Source: an uncultured SAR116 cluster alpha proteobacterium (lineage in GTDB: Bacteria; Pseudomonadota; Alphaproteobacteria; Puniceispirillales; Marisalimonadaceae). Taken from it: DNA of 64,000 nucleotides. The translations under genes were made by a program, and so were the position numbers. Within the stretch, counting starts at the first letter, position 1. Each line of letters opens with the position of its first letter. The stretch covers positions 62,001 through 126,000 of the forward strand of contig CACJQK010000002.1 in assembly GCA_902595515.1 (NCBI GenBank), written 5' to 3'. The notes under the pieces were generated by a model. That model worked only from the letters and a program-made list of their open reading frames with translations, was not told the DNA's origin and did not search any database. Of this stretch, positions 44,778-54,680 are shown piece by piece.

Positions 44778-47700
44778 TTGAATTACATTGATAATATTAG
44801 ATTAGACGATTGTTTTACTAAGGACAATGATTTAGCACTGATGAATGGTGTTCAAGCACTAGTACGTCTTTTAATCGAACAAGCAAAACTCGACAAAGAT
44901 AATGGATTAGTAACACATGGTTATGTCAGTGGATACCCGGGATCACCACTTGGGACACTTGATTTAGAACTTGGAAGATCAAAAAAACATCTAGAAAAAC
45001 ATAATATAATTTTTCAACCAGCAGTGAATGAGGAATTAGCTGCGACTGCAGCTTGGGGAACCCAAATGCTCGGTTTATACGACAGACCCCAAATAGATGG
45101 TGTTTTTTCAATGTGGTATGGGAAAGGGCCAGGTTTAGATAGATCTATGGATGCTTTAAGACACGCAAACATGGGTGGTGTTTCAATGAAAGGTGGCATG
45201 GTATTAGCAGTTGCAGATGATCCAATTGGAAAAAGTTCTACTATTGCATATCAATCAGAGCAATCTCTTATTTCTGCAGGTATTCCAGTTTTTTATCCAG
45301 CAAATGTAGATGAAGTTATACCAATGGGTCTGCAAGCTTTTGCCTTGTCACGTCATGCAGGCGTATGTGTTGCACTCAAAATTACAAGTGATACAGCTGA
45401 TTCAAATTCTGTGATTGACCTCGGTAAATTAAGACCTATTTCATCCAAATTGGAAAATCCAATTAATGTTCATGTCAATAGACATGACCCAGCTTTAGAT
45501 AGAGAAGCAGCACTAATTAAAAGAAGAATACCTGCATCTAAGGATTTTATTAAACAAAACAAAATTAATAATGTGATATTTAATCCAACAAAAAAAACAT
45601 TGGGTATAATTTCTGTTGGGAAAGCTACTACAGAAACCATAGATGCTCTAGATAAAATTGGCATTAAAGATCCTGAAAGGAGTGGTATTGGTCTATTTGC
45701 ATGCAAAATTCCATGGCCATTAATAGACCAAGAAATAATTAATTTTTGTAAAAACTTTGAAGAAATTTTAGTTATAGAAGAAAAAGCTAGTATTGTAGAA
45801 GAACAAGTTGCTCATATTCTTTTTAATTCCAAATCAAGACCTCGATTATCTGGAAAGTTAGATGCTTCCTCTAAAGAGGAGTTAGTTCCGAAGATATCAG
45901 AATTATCAAGTGATATTATCGCAGATTGTTTGCTAAAAAAAGTCCTCCATTCTTCGATAAGCATTGATATTCCCAAAACAAAATCAGAAGCAATTGGTGG
46001 AAATTTACCACCAGTTGTTTCAAGAACACCTTGGTATTGTGCAGGATGTCCCCACAACTCAGGAACAAAGACACCAGATGAAGAAGTTGTCGGTATTGGC
46101 ATTGGATGCCACTCTATTGGATATTTTCTCCATCCTGAAAAATTGACTAATTTCAGTCAAATGGGTGGTGAAGGTGGTCATTGGATAGGAAGAGCTCCAT
46201 TTTCAAATCATAAACATACATTTCAAAATATTGGAGACGGAACATATGCTCACTCTGGTTCTCTAGCAATAAGAGCAGCCGTTTCAGCAAATGTTAACAT
46301 AACATTTAAAATTCTTTACAATGATGCAGTAGCAATGACTGGTGGTCAAAAGGCCATTGGTGGAGCAACTCCATGGGCAATTTCTAAACAACTTGCAGCA
46401 GAAGGTGTTAAAAAAATTTATGTTGTATCAGATGAACCAGAACAGTTCAAAGAAACAAAGTTATTTGCAGACAAAGTTGGAATATTTCATAGAGATGAAC
46501 TTATAAATATCCAAAAAGAAGTAAGAGAAATCTCAGGAGTTACAGCAATAATTTATGTGCAAACTTGTGCAACAGAACTTCGAAGAAGACGAAAAAGGGG
46601 ATATGTTCAAGATCGAGATTTTAAAATGTATATTAATCCTGATGTTTGTGAGGGATGTGGAGACTGTGCTGAAAAATCAAATTGCGTAGCTGTGAAACCC
46701 GTTGAGCATTTTGATGGAACTAAACGACAAATTGATCAAAGTGTTTGTAATAAGGATTATTCTTGTAAAAAAGGATTTTGTCCAAGTTTCATAGGTGTGC
46801 AAGCTGGTAGTATTTCAATCAAAGAAAAAAAGACTTTCCCTGAAATTCCAAAGACAATTATTACATTAAAAAAACCAAAGAAAGACCTAAAAAATATTCA
46901 AAATATAATAATGGCAGGCATAGGTGGCACAGGTGTCTCTACAGTCGCTGCCATAATAGTTATGGCTGCTCGAATTGATAAGCTGTTTGCACAATCAATG
47001 AATTTTACTGGATTAGCACAAAAAAATGGAGCCGTAACTAGTCAAATCAGAATTGGAAAAGAAAAATCTCTTTATGATAGGTCTGCAAGACTCCCAAATG
47101 AAACAGCAGACGTACTTCTAGGGTGTGACGCTGTTGTGTCAGTTTCTCCTTCTATTACTAGAACATTAAATCCTATAAAAACAAATGCCATAATAAATGG
47201 AAGAGTAGAGCCAGTTGGAGTTGCTGGCGTTCATATTGGTACAGTTGTCGATGATAGCTTATTAAAAAAACATTTAGAAAATCATCTTCAAACTGAAAAT
47301 ATAAGCTTTATTGATATATCCAACTTAGCTGAAGCTTTAGTTGGCGACACAGTTTCTGCAAATATAATGATGTTAGGAATAGCTGCTCAAAAGGAACTTC
47401 TTCCAATAGAGATTGATTCTCTAAAAAAAGCTATAGAGCTAAATGGTGTGGCTATTGAACAAAACCTAAGGGCTTTCAATTGGGGACGATTGTTGTGCGA
47501 ACAACCAAAAACAGTATTTAATGCAGCTGGTTTAAACTCAAAAAATTCTGAAATTATATCAATAGATAAATATGTAGATAATTTTTCTGACATACTTGAA
47601 AAATATCAAAATAAAGAATACTCAGAAATTTTCCTTTCTAAGTTAAAAAAAGTAATTGAAAAAGAAAACCAAATAAATAGTTCTGAAAAAGAATTACCTC

Positions 47701-48218
47701 TATCCAGAAAGGCTGCTCTTACTTTATTTAGAGCTATGAGGTACAAAGATGAATATGAAGTTGCTAGATTACATACTAGTGGAAATTTTGCCCAAACCTT
47801 TTTAAATGAAAATAAAAATGCAAAATTAGAATACTATTTAGCACCACCTTTGTTCTCAAAAAAAGATCCTGAAACAGGTCATCTACTTAAGAGAAGGTTT
47901 GGTCACTGGGCATATAAAGTTTTCAAAGTATTGTCTTATTTTAAATTTCTGAGAGGAACAAAATTAGATATATTTGGATATACCTTAGAAAGAAAAAAAG
48001 AACGCGCTTTAGCTCAAAAAACGATCACTACTATTAGTAAGATATCTGAAATTTTAAATGATAATAATTATAAAAAAATTATAGAGTTTCTTGATATACC
48101 TTTATCAATAAAAGGATATGGTCACGTTAAAGAAAAAAATATAAAAATTGCTGAACAAAAATGGGACAAATCTTTTGATAAAATTCTAAATAACCAAAAT
48201 TTTAAAAAAGTAAGTTAA
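44778..48218 (+). CDS. Fused indolepyruvate:ferredoxin oxidoreductase (IorA-IorB type)
   Basis: 1146 residues joining alpha and gamma parts of a 2-oxoacid:ferredoxin oxidoreductase that oxidatively decarboxylates aryl pyruvates to acyl-CoA. TTG start (44778-44780); the following residues align to the family N-terminus, and the first ATG would be too late. Pyrimidine domain GYVSGYPGSPLGTLD near 50; TPP domain YCAGCPHNSGT near 420 and GDGTYAHSGS near 495; cysteine cluster CEGCGDC from Cys624; IorB-like domain GIGGTGVSTVAAII from about 712. The first ferredoxin-type cluster reads CEGCGDCAEKSNC. Usually considered oxygen-tolerant when fused in aerobes. Confidence 0.9.
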   Translation: MNYIDNIRLDDCFTKDNDLALMNGVQALVRLLIEQAKLDKDNGLVTHGYVSGYPGSPLGTLDLELGRSKKHLEKHNIIFQPAVNEELAATAAWGTQMLGLYDRPQIDGVFSMWYGKGPGLDRSMDALRHANMGGVSMKGGMVLAVADDPIGKSSTIAYQSEQSLISAGIPVFYPANVDEVIPMGLQAFALSRHAGVCVALKITSDTADSNSVIDLGKLRPISSKLENPINVHVNRHDPALDREAALIKRRIPASKDFIKQNKINNVIFNPTKKTLGIISVGKATTETIDALDKIGIKDPERSGIGLFACKIPWPLIDQEIINFCKNFEEILVIEEKASIVEEQVAHILFNSKSRPRLSGKLDASSKEELVPKISELSSDIIADCLLKKVLHSSISIDIPKTKSEAIGGNLPPVVSRTPWYCAGCPHNSGTKTPDEEVVGIGIGCHSIGYFLHPEKLTNFSQMGGEGGHWIGRAPFSNHKHTFQNIGDGTYAHSGSLAIRAAVSANVNITFKILYNDAVAMTGGQKAIGGATPWAISKQLAAEGVKKIYVVSDEPEQFKETKLFADKVGIFHRDELINIQKEVREISGVTAIIYVQTCATELRRRRKRGYVQDRDFKMYINPDVCEGCGDCAEKSNCVAVKPVEHFDGTKRQIDQSVCNKDYSCKKGFCPSFIGVQAGSISIKEKKTFPEIPKTIITLKKPKKDLKNIQNIIMAGIGGTGVSTVAAIIVMAARIDKLFAQSMNFTGLAQKNGAVTSQIRIGKEKSLYDRSARLPNETADVLLGCDAVVSVSPSITRTLNPIKTNAIINGRVEPVGVAGVHIGTVVDDSLLKKHLENHLQTENISFIDISNLAEALVGDTVSANIMMLGIAAQKELLPIEIDSLKKAIELNGVAIEQNLRAFNWGRLLCEQPKTVFNAAGLNSKNSEIISIDKYVDNFSDILEKYQNKEYSEIFLSKLKKVIEKENQINSSEKELPLSRKAALTLFRAMRYKDEYEVARLHTSGNFAQTFLNENKNAKLEYYLAPPLFSKKDPETGHLLKRRFGHWAYKVFKVLSYFKFLRGTKLDIFGYTLERKKERALAQKTITTISKISEILNDNNYKKIIEFLDIPLSIKGYGHVKEKNIKIAEQKWDKSFDKILNNQNFKKVS

Positions 48219-48219
48219 A

Positions 48220-49857
48220 TTAAACAAGTTTTGCTTGTTCTCTAAGCTTAAATTTTTGTATTTTTCCTGTGCTTGTTTTCGGAAGCTCTACAAAATTAAA
48301 ATATCCCGGCACTTTAAAGCCTGCTAAAAGAGATTTACAATGATCTCTTAACTCATTTTCTCCAATTAGAGATCCTTCACTTAATTCTACAAATGCACAA
48401 GGGGTCTCACCCCATTTTTCGTCTTCTTTTGCAACAACTGCTACTGCAATAACATCAGGGTGTTTATATATAGCGTCCTCTACCTCAATTGAGGAAATAT
48501 TTTCTCCTCCTGATATAATTATATCCTTTGATCTATCCTTAAGTTGAATATATCCATCATCATACCATACACCTAAGTCACCTGTATGAAACCAACCATC
48601 TTCAAAAGCTTCATCAGTCGCTTTTTTGTTTTTAAGGTAACCTTTCATTGTTATATTACCTCTTATGAAGACTTCACCTAATGATATTCCATCCTTTGGA
48701 ACTTCTTTATTAGTTTCCGGATCCACAATTTTCATATTTTCTTGTACAGAGTAAACAACACCTTGCCTTGCTTTTAATTTAGCCTGTTCAGAGGTGTCAT
48801 ATTGGTTCCACTCTGGATGCCATGCGCATACAACGGCGGGCCCATAAATTTCTGTAAGACCATAGACATGAATGACGTCAATACCACAGCTCTCCATTTT
48901 ACTAAGAACAGCCTCTGGAGGAGGGGCACCAGCAGTCATCATTTTAATTTTTGATTTAAGAGATATTTTATTTTGTAATAAATAATCCGCTACCATTTGC
49001 ATTACAATTGGAGCTCCACATAAATGAGTTATGTTGTGTTTTTGAAAAGCCTCTACAATTAATTCTCCAGCTGGTTGTCTTAAACAAACATGGGTACCTG
49101 CTCTTTCTGTAATAGTCCAAGGAAAGCACCATCCATTGCAATGAAACATAGGAAGTGTCCATAAATACTTAGGGTGCATTGGTAAGTCCCAGGTAAGCGT
49201 ATTACCAATGGCATTCAAGTATGCGCCACGATGGTGATAAACAACTCCTTTTGGGTTGCCCGTTGTTCCAGAGGTGTAATTCAAAGCGATTGAATTCCAC
49301 TCGTCAGTTGGCAAGACATGTTCAAATTTAAAACCAAAAAATTTTTCTAATTCTGTCTCATAGTCCAGGCAGTTAAATTTCTCTGCAAAACCAGACCTTT
49401 GATTACCAGCAATTTTATCAACATATTCAATTAATAATGGAGGATTTTTTAAATTCTCTATGGCTTTCTCAACTATCTGACTATATTCAGAATCATAAAT
49501 GAACATTTTAGATTCTCCATGTTCAAGAATAAAACTTACAGTAAAACTATCAAGTCTTGTATTAATTGCGTTCAAGACACCAGTTGCCATCGGTATACCA
49601 AAATGACACTCCCACATAACTGGAATGTTAGGTAGCATTACTGCGATTGTAATTCCGTCAGCATAATTTTTATTTCTAACAAATTCTGCTAATGCTTCAC
49701 ATCTTTCACCAGCTTGCTGGTAAGTTAATTTATAATCTTTATATTCAATAGCAATTTGATTAGGGAATGTTTTTCTTGTTCTTTCTAGAAATGATAAAGG
49801 ACTTAATGAGGCATAATTTGCTTTATTTTTACTTAAACCATTTTCTATTTCAGACAT
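48220..49857 (-). CDS. AMP-forming acyl-CoA synthetase
   Basis: 545 residues from the preferred start. The ATG at 49855-49857 has AGGAGG (complement at 49867-49872) nine bases upstream; a longer frame would begin 17 residues earlier with no such site. ATP loop LNYTSGTTGNPKGVVYHHRGAY near 188, LPMFHCNGWCFPW near 232, VYGLTEIYGP near 327, WFHTGDLGVW near 421 and KTSTGKIQKFKLRE near 530. Fatty or short-branched acid CoA ligase subfamily. Divergent from, and perhaps functionally paired with, a DmdC-type acyl-CoA dehydrogenase. Confidence 0.9.
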   Translation of the reverse strand: MSEIENGLSKNKANYASLSPLSFLERTRKTFPNQIAIEYKDYKLTYQQAGERCEALAEFVRNKNYADGITIAVMLPNIPVMWECHFGIPMATGVLNAINTRLDSFTVSFILEHGESKMFIYDSEYSQIVEKAIENLKNPPLLIEYVDKIAGNQRSGFAEKFNCLDYETELEKFFGFKFEHVLPTDEWNSIALNYTSGTTGNPKGVVYHHRGAYLNAIGNTLTWDLPMHPKYLWTLPMFHCNGWCFPWTITERAGTHVCLRQPAGELIVEAFQKHNITHLCGAPIVMQMVADYLLQNKISLKSKIKMMTAGAPPPEAVLSKMESCGIDVIHVYGLTEIYGPAVVCAWHPEWNQYDTSEQAKLKARQGVVYSVQENMKIVDPETNKEVPKDGISLGEVFIRGNITMKGYLKNKKATDEAFEDGWFHTGDLGVWYDDGYIQLKDRSKDIIISGGENISSIEVEDAIYKHPDVIAVAVVAKEDEKWGETPCAFVELSEGSLIGENELRDHCKSLLAGFKVPGYFNFVELPKTSTGKIQKFKLREQAKLV

Positions 49858-49933
49858 AGTTGATTTCCTCCTAATAATATTCATAATAGTAGTGCTAGAT
49901 TTTATCAACTATGAAAATATACCGGAGTTTTAA

Positions 49934-51643
49934 ATGGGTTACACGTCTCCTTTAGAGGACACAAAATTTGTTTTAGAAAACCTTTTGCCTGCTCATGAGG
50001 ATCTTGATGATACAACAATTGACGCAGTTCTGTCTGAGGCTGGAAAGCTAGCCGATAATTACTTAGCACCTCTAAATCATTTTGGTGATAAGAATAATCC
50101 TATTCTTCGGCAAGATCACGAAGTTGAAACACCTGAAGGATTTAGTCATGCCTTTTCAGAAATTGCTAAGGGAGGCTGGATTGGAGTAGCAAGTAATTCT
50201 AATTATGATGGTATGGGACTACCAGCTAGAATGAGCGCTGCAATTAATGAATATTGGCATGGAGCGAATATGTCTTTTGCGTTATGTAGCTTATTAACTC
50301 AAGGATTAATTGACGCATTTACCCTTGTAGGCACAGAAGAAGAAAAAAAAACTTATCTACCCAAGTTTAATTCTGGAGCCTGGACAGGCACTATGAATTT
50401 AACAGAACCTCAGTCTGGAACAGATCTAGCTACAATAAAAACTAAAGCTGAACATGATGGTGAGAATTGGAGAATAAAAGGACAAAAAATATATATCACT
50501 TATGGTGAACATGATATGTCAGAAAATATAATCCATCTAGTCCTTGCAAGAACTGAGGGCGCACCTGAAGGTATAAAAGGTATTTCTACTTTTATAATTC
50601 CAAAATTCCTAAAAGATGAAAGTGGTGAATATACAATTAGAAATGATCTTAAATGCATATCCATCGAACATAAGATGGGTATAAAAGCAAGCCCAACAGC
50701 AGTTATGTCCTACGGAGAGAATGAAGGCGCTATCGGTTATATGTTGGGAGAAGAAGGTAGAGGCATTGAATACATGTTTATTATGATGAACAGAGCACGG
50801 TTTGATGTAGGACTTCAAGGGATGGCAATTTCTGAGGCTGCCAGACAAAAAGCATTAGAGTACGCAAACACAAGAATCCAAGGAACTCCTATTAACAGAG
50901 AAAAAGGGACGCCAATAATAGGACATGGTGATGTAAAAAGACTACTTTTATCCATGCGCAGTCTTACAGAGGCGATGCGTGCTTTAATATTAGTTTCATC
51001 AGAAATTATGGAAAGAGCGCATAACGGTAATGAAAAATGTAAATTGAAAGAAGGTTTTTTGATTCCTATAATCAAAGGTTGGTCAACTGAATTAGCACAA
51101 GAAGTTACGAGTAATGGACTACAAATCCACGGGGGTATGGGTTTCATTGAAGAAACTGGTGCCGCTCAGTATATGAGAGATGCAAGAATATTACCAATAT
51201 ATGAAGGCACAAATGCTATTCAAGCCAATGACTTTATGTTTAGAAAAACTTTAAAAGATAATGGGAAAACTGCAAAAGAATTTTTAGAAGAAATTAAAGT
51301 CGAGTGTGAACAAAATCAAGAAATGTCAAAAATGATTGCCTTAGCATCAAACACTCTAGATTTCATTTTAGAAAATAGAGATGATGCTGAGATGTTATCT
51401 TGTATTAGTTTTGATTACATGATGGGTTTTGGCTATTTAATGGGTGGATGGTTAATGCATAAAGGAAAAGTTAAAGCTAAATTAAAATTATCAGAAAAAT
51501 CTCAAAGTGATAATTTTCTAAAAAGTAAAATTATCTCAGCTGAATTTTTTGATTTTCATATTTTACCTAGGGTAGAGTCTCATTTCAAAATTGTTACGAA
51601 AGGAGCAACAATAGTTCAATTAACAGATGATTCTTTTATTTAA
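49934..51643 (+). CDS. DmdC-type acyl-CoA dehydrogenase
   Basis: 569 residues, larger than ordinary acyl-CoA dehydrogenases because of an N-terminal extension (MGYTSPLEDTKFVLENLLP through NYLAPLNHFGD) and a C-terminal domain after about 440. TMNLTEPQSGTDLATIKT near 155, KIYITYGEHDM near 186 and GLQIHGGMGFIEETGAAQYMRDARILPIYEGTNA-type features near 395. This architecture includes 3-methylmercaptopropionyl-CoA dehydrogenase, but also medium/long-chain dehydrogenases; no dmdA or dmdD is in the window, so I do not name it dmdC. GGAG precedes the ATG. Confidence 0.88.
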   Translation: MGYTSPLEDTKFVLENLLPAHEDLDDTTIDAVLSEAGKLADNYLAPLNHFGDKNNPILRQDHEVETPEGFSHAFSEIAKGGWIGVASNSNYDGMGLPARMSAAINEYWHGANMSFALCSLLTQGLIDAFTLVGTEEEKKTYLPKFNSGAWTGTMNLTEPQSGTDLATIKTKAEHDGENWRIKGQKIYITYGEHDMSENIIHLVLARTEGAPEGIKGISTFIIPKFLKDESGEYTIRNDLKCISIEHKMGIKASPTAVMSYGENEGAIGYMLGEEGRGIEYMFIMMNRARFDVGLQGMAISEAARQKALEYANTRIQGTPINREKGTPIIGHGDVKRLLLSMRSLTEAMRALILVSSEIMERAHNGNEKCKLKEGFLIPIIKGWSTELAQEVTSNGLQIHGGMGFIEETGAAQYMRDARILPIYEGTNAIQANDFMFRKTLKDNGKTAKEFLEEIKVECEQNQEMSKMIALASNTLDFILENRDDAEMLSCISFDYMMGFGYLMGGWLMHKGKVKAKLKLSEKSQSDNFLKSKIISAEFFDFHILPRVESHFKIVTKGATIVQLTDDSFI

Positions 51644-51896
51644 CAAGTAAATTAATTAATTTTTTTTTGAAAAACAAAGCTTTTTTAATCAAATAAGTCA
51701 TTGAAAATAAGCAAGATATTTTTTTTTAAATTTTATTAAAGTTTATGTTGATTTTAATGTTTTTTTGGATAGCCTATAAATTATATGGGGGGGGCTACTT
51801 ATTTCTAAGTTTGATCTCATCAATTTTTATTAATGTAAGTAATTTACTAGTTTAGTAGATACTTAAATATTTATGGGGTTAAATTTAAAGGTAAAT

Positions 51897-53864
51897 ATGT
51901 CTAATTATCCAGATACAAACATTCACGACACACTTCCTAAAATTCTTAAACACAGAGCTGAGACTATACCAAATACAGTCGCTTTAAGAGATAAAGATTT
52001 AGGTATTTGGAACGAAATCACATGGAAAGAGTATAACGATTATGTTTCATATTTGGCGCTTAGCCTATCTAAAAGAGGTTTCAAGTCAGGCGATGTTATT
52101 GGTTTAATTGGCGATAACAAACCTTCCTGGCTATTTTTTGAACTAGCTGCGCAAGCTATAGGTGGAATGAGCTTAGGTATATATAGAGATACATTAGATG
52201 AAGAAGTTGGCTATTTAATAAATGCTGCAAAAGTGAACTTTGTTTATGCAGAAGATCAAGAACAAGTAGATAAAATATTAACTATTAAAAGGCCTAAAAA
52301 TAATGAAATCAATATTTTCTATGAAGATAGCCGTGGTCTTAAAGAATTAAATGATCCAAAGATCACAGATATGACTGATTTAATTAAAGAAGGAAAAGAG
52401 ATCTCCTCCAAAGACCCCAATAAATATAATAAAATGATAGAGAAAATCTCAGGTGAAAAAAATGCTATTTTATGCACCACATCTGGAACAACCTCAAATC
52501 CTAAATTAGCGATGCTTCCAGGGGCTAAGTTTATTGAACATGTCATAAGGTATCTTAAAGTTGACCCAAAGTCTGTGGATGATGAATACGTTTCAGTATT
52601 ACCATTTCCATGGATAATGGAACAGACTTATGGTGTGGGTTTTAACATTGTTGGAGGTATGAAAGTAAATTTTCCTGAAAGACCTGAAACCGCAATGGAA
52701 GACATGAGAGAAGTTGGTCCAACTTTTATGCTTGGAGCTCCTAGATTATGGGAACAAATTGCGGCTGACATGAGATCGAGAATTTTAGACGCCCCCAAAA
52801 TAACTCAATGGTTATTCAACACTATGGTAGAAAGAGGATTAAAAGCTGTTGATCAGGGAAAAAGAGATTTTCTTGCAGACAAACTGTTATTTTCTTCACT
52901 TAAAGATAGACTTGGCTTTAGCAAAGTTAAATCAGCAGCCACTGGAGGGTCCGCTATTGGTCCTGAAACATTTAAGTTCTTTCTTGCTATGGGTATTCCT
53001 CTTAGACAACTTTATGGACAAACTGAACTTATGGGCGCTTACACACTGCAGGATGTGCCAGATGGCACAATGGATTGTGAGACTGTAGGTGTTCCTTTTC
53101 CAGATTGTGAAGTAAAAATTGTAGACCCAGATCCAAATGGACTTGGTGAAATAATAACAAAACACCCAAATATGTTTTCTGGTTACTATAATGACCAAAA
53201 AGCATATAAAGATACTATAAAAAAAGGGTGGATGTATACTGGTGATGCAGGCTTTTTTGATGAAAAAGGAAGACTTAACGTACTAGATCGTGTAAATGAT
53301 ATTGCCGTTAAATCAGATGGCGTTAAATTTTCACCTCAAAATATTGAAAACAAATTAAAATTTTCTCCTTATGTAGGAGAAGCTGTAGTTATTGGTTCTG
53401 AAAAACCATACTTAACTGCAATTATTTGTATAAGATTTTCTATTGTATCGAAACTTGCTGAGAAATTACAATTACCATTTACCTCATACACTGGACTAGC
53501 AGCACATAAAGAAATTTATAAACTTATTGAAGATGAAATTAAAAAAGTTAATGAACAACTTCCTGATAATACTAAAATTGCAAAATTTTTATTATTATTT
53601 AAAGAGTTAGAAGCAGATGATGGTGAATTAACCAGAACGAGAAAAGTTAGAAGAAGTGTCATTAATAGTAGGTATAAAGATATAATTAAAGACTTATATC
53701 TTGATAAAGATACTGCCACAATCAATACAGAATTTACGTTGGAAGATGGAAGAAAAAGTAAAATCAGCGCAACTATGGAAATTAGGCATTTAATAAAAAC
53801 TCCTAATACAAAATCTAAGAAACTTACTTCTACAGCAAAGAAATCTAGTAAAGGTAAACAATAA
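51897..53864 (+). CDS. Long-chain-type acyl-CoA synthetase, first gene of importer-2 cluster
   Basis: 655 residues from the ATG at 51897 (AAAGG just upstream; an in-frame ATG at 51873 lacks a ribosome-binding site). ATP loop LCTTSGTTSNPKLAML near 190, LRQLYGQTELMGAY near 370, MYTGDAGFFDEKGRLNVLDR near 445 and a GELTRTRKVRR segment near 580 replacing the usual TGKI. A Lys/Ser-rich C-terminal tail (about 630-655) is unusual. It abuts livG with no gap. This ligase plus Liv subunits is a recurrent alphaproteobacterial arrangement, suggesting import and activation of one class of acids. Confidence 0.88.
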   Translation: MSNYPDTNIHDTLPKILKHRAETIPNTVALRDKDLGIWNEITWKEYNDYVSYLALSLSKRGFKSGDVIGLIGDNKPSWLFFELAAQAIGGMSLGIYRDTLDEEVGYLINAAKVNFVYAEDQEQVDKILTIKRPKNNEINIFYEDSRGLKELNDPKITDMTDLIKEGKEISSKDPNKYNKMIEKISGEKNAILCTTSGTTSNPKLAMLPGAKFIEHVIRYLKVDPKSVDDEYVSVLPFPWIMEQTYGVGFNIVGGMKVNFPERPETAMEDMREVGPTFMLGAPRLWEQIAADMRSRILDAPKITQWLFNTMVERGLKAVDQGKRDFLADKLLFSSLKDRLGFSKVKSAATGGSAIGPETFKFFLAMGIPLRQLYGQTELMGAYTLQDVPDGTMDCETVGVPFPDCEVKIVDPDPNGLGEIITKHPNMFSGYYNDQKAYKDTIKKGWMYTGDAGFFDEKGRLNVLDRVNDIAVKSDGVKFSPQNIENKLKFSPYVGEAVVIGSEKPYLTAIICIRFSIVSKLAEKLQLPFTSYTGLAAHKEIYKLIEDEIKKVNEQLPDNTKIAKFLLLFKELEADDGELTRTRKVRRSVINSRYKDIIKDLYLDKDTATINTEFTLEDGRKSKISATMEIRHLIKTPNTKSKKLTSTAKKSSKGKQ

Positions 53865-54665
53865 ATGAGTTTAGAAGATTTAAAAAAAATACCTTATGGA
53901 AAGACTGCAATAGAGCTTAAAAACATTAGCTTAGCTTTTGGGGGTGTGAAAGCTCTAACGGATGTCTCCTTTGATGTAAAAAAAGGTGAAGTCTTTGCAA
54001 TTATAGGACCCAATGGAGCAGGTAAATCTTCAATGTTAAATGTTATAAACGGGTTTTACAAACCTACAAGTGGCACAATTAATTTTGCTGGCACAGACAG
54101 AAATGAAATGGAACCCGAATTAGCTGCAAAAAGTGGAATTGCAAGAACATTTCAAAATATAGCATTATTTAAGGGAATGAGCACATTAGATAATCTTATG
54201 ACCGGAAGATTGTTAAAACAAAAGCAAAATTTTTTAATGCAGGCACTGTATTTCGGTCCAGTAGCAAAAGAAGAAGAAGAACATCGCGAGAGTGTCGAAA
54301 GAGTTATAGATTTTTTAGACCTTCAATCAATAAGACGTACACCAGTTGGGTCACTCCCATATGGTCTACAAAAAAGAGTGGAGCTTGGTCGTGCACTGGC
54401 AATGGAACCAGAAATACTTTTACTTGATGAACCTATGGCAGGTATGAATGTAGAAGAAAAGCAAGATATGAGTAGATTTGTTCTTACAGTTAATAATGAA
54501 TTAAAGACTACAATAGTATTAATAGAACACGATATGGGTGTTGTGATGGATATTTCAGATAGAATAGTTGTATTGGACTATGGCAAAAAAATTGGATCTG
54601 GATTACCTAAAGAAATTAGAAACAATAAAGCAGTTATTGATGCATATCTAGGTGTGTCTGATTAG
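53865..54665 (+). CDS. livG: Branched-chain amino acid-type ABC transporter ATPase (LivG), importer 2
   Basis: 266 residues. Walker A GPNGAGKSSMLNVINGFYKP near residue 46, LivG loop GIARTFQNIALFKGMSTLDNL near 93, signature SLPYGLQKRVELGRALA near 165, Walker B ILLLDEPMAGMNVEE near 185, H-loop VLIEHDMGVVMDISDR near 216. The ATG comes right after the ligase stop. It begins with a 15-residue leader before ELKNISLAF, as seen in cluster homologues. Partners are the permeases and binding protein that follow. Confidence 0.94.
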   Translation: MSLEDLKKIPYGKTAIELKNISLAFGGVKALTDVSFDVKKGEVFAIIGPNGAGKSSMLNVINGFYKPTSGTINFAGTDRNEMEPELAAKSGIARTFQNIALFKGMSTLDNLMTGRLLKQKQNFLMQALYFGPVAKEEEEHRESVERVIDFLDLQSIRRTPVGSLPYGLQKRVELGRALAMEPEILLLDEPMAGMNVEEKQDMSRFVLTVNNELKTTIVLIEHDMGVVMDISDRIVVLDYGKKIGSGLPKEIRNNKAVIDAYLGVSD

Positions 54666-54680
54666 TAAGGAAATTATTTT

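Noticed and set aside
49934-51643. Naming the dehydrogenase dmdC
   Set aside because: Architecture fits, but no dmdA, dmdD or other DMSP gene is in the window and the family includes fatty-acid enzymes.
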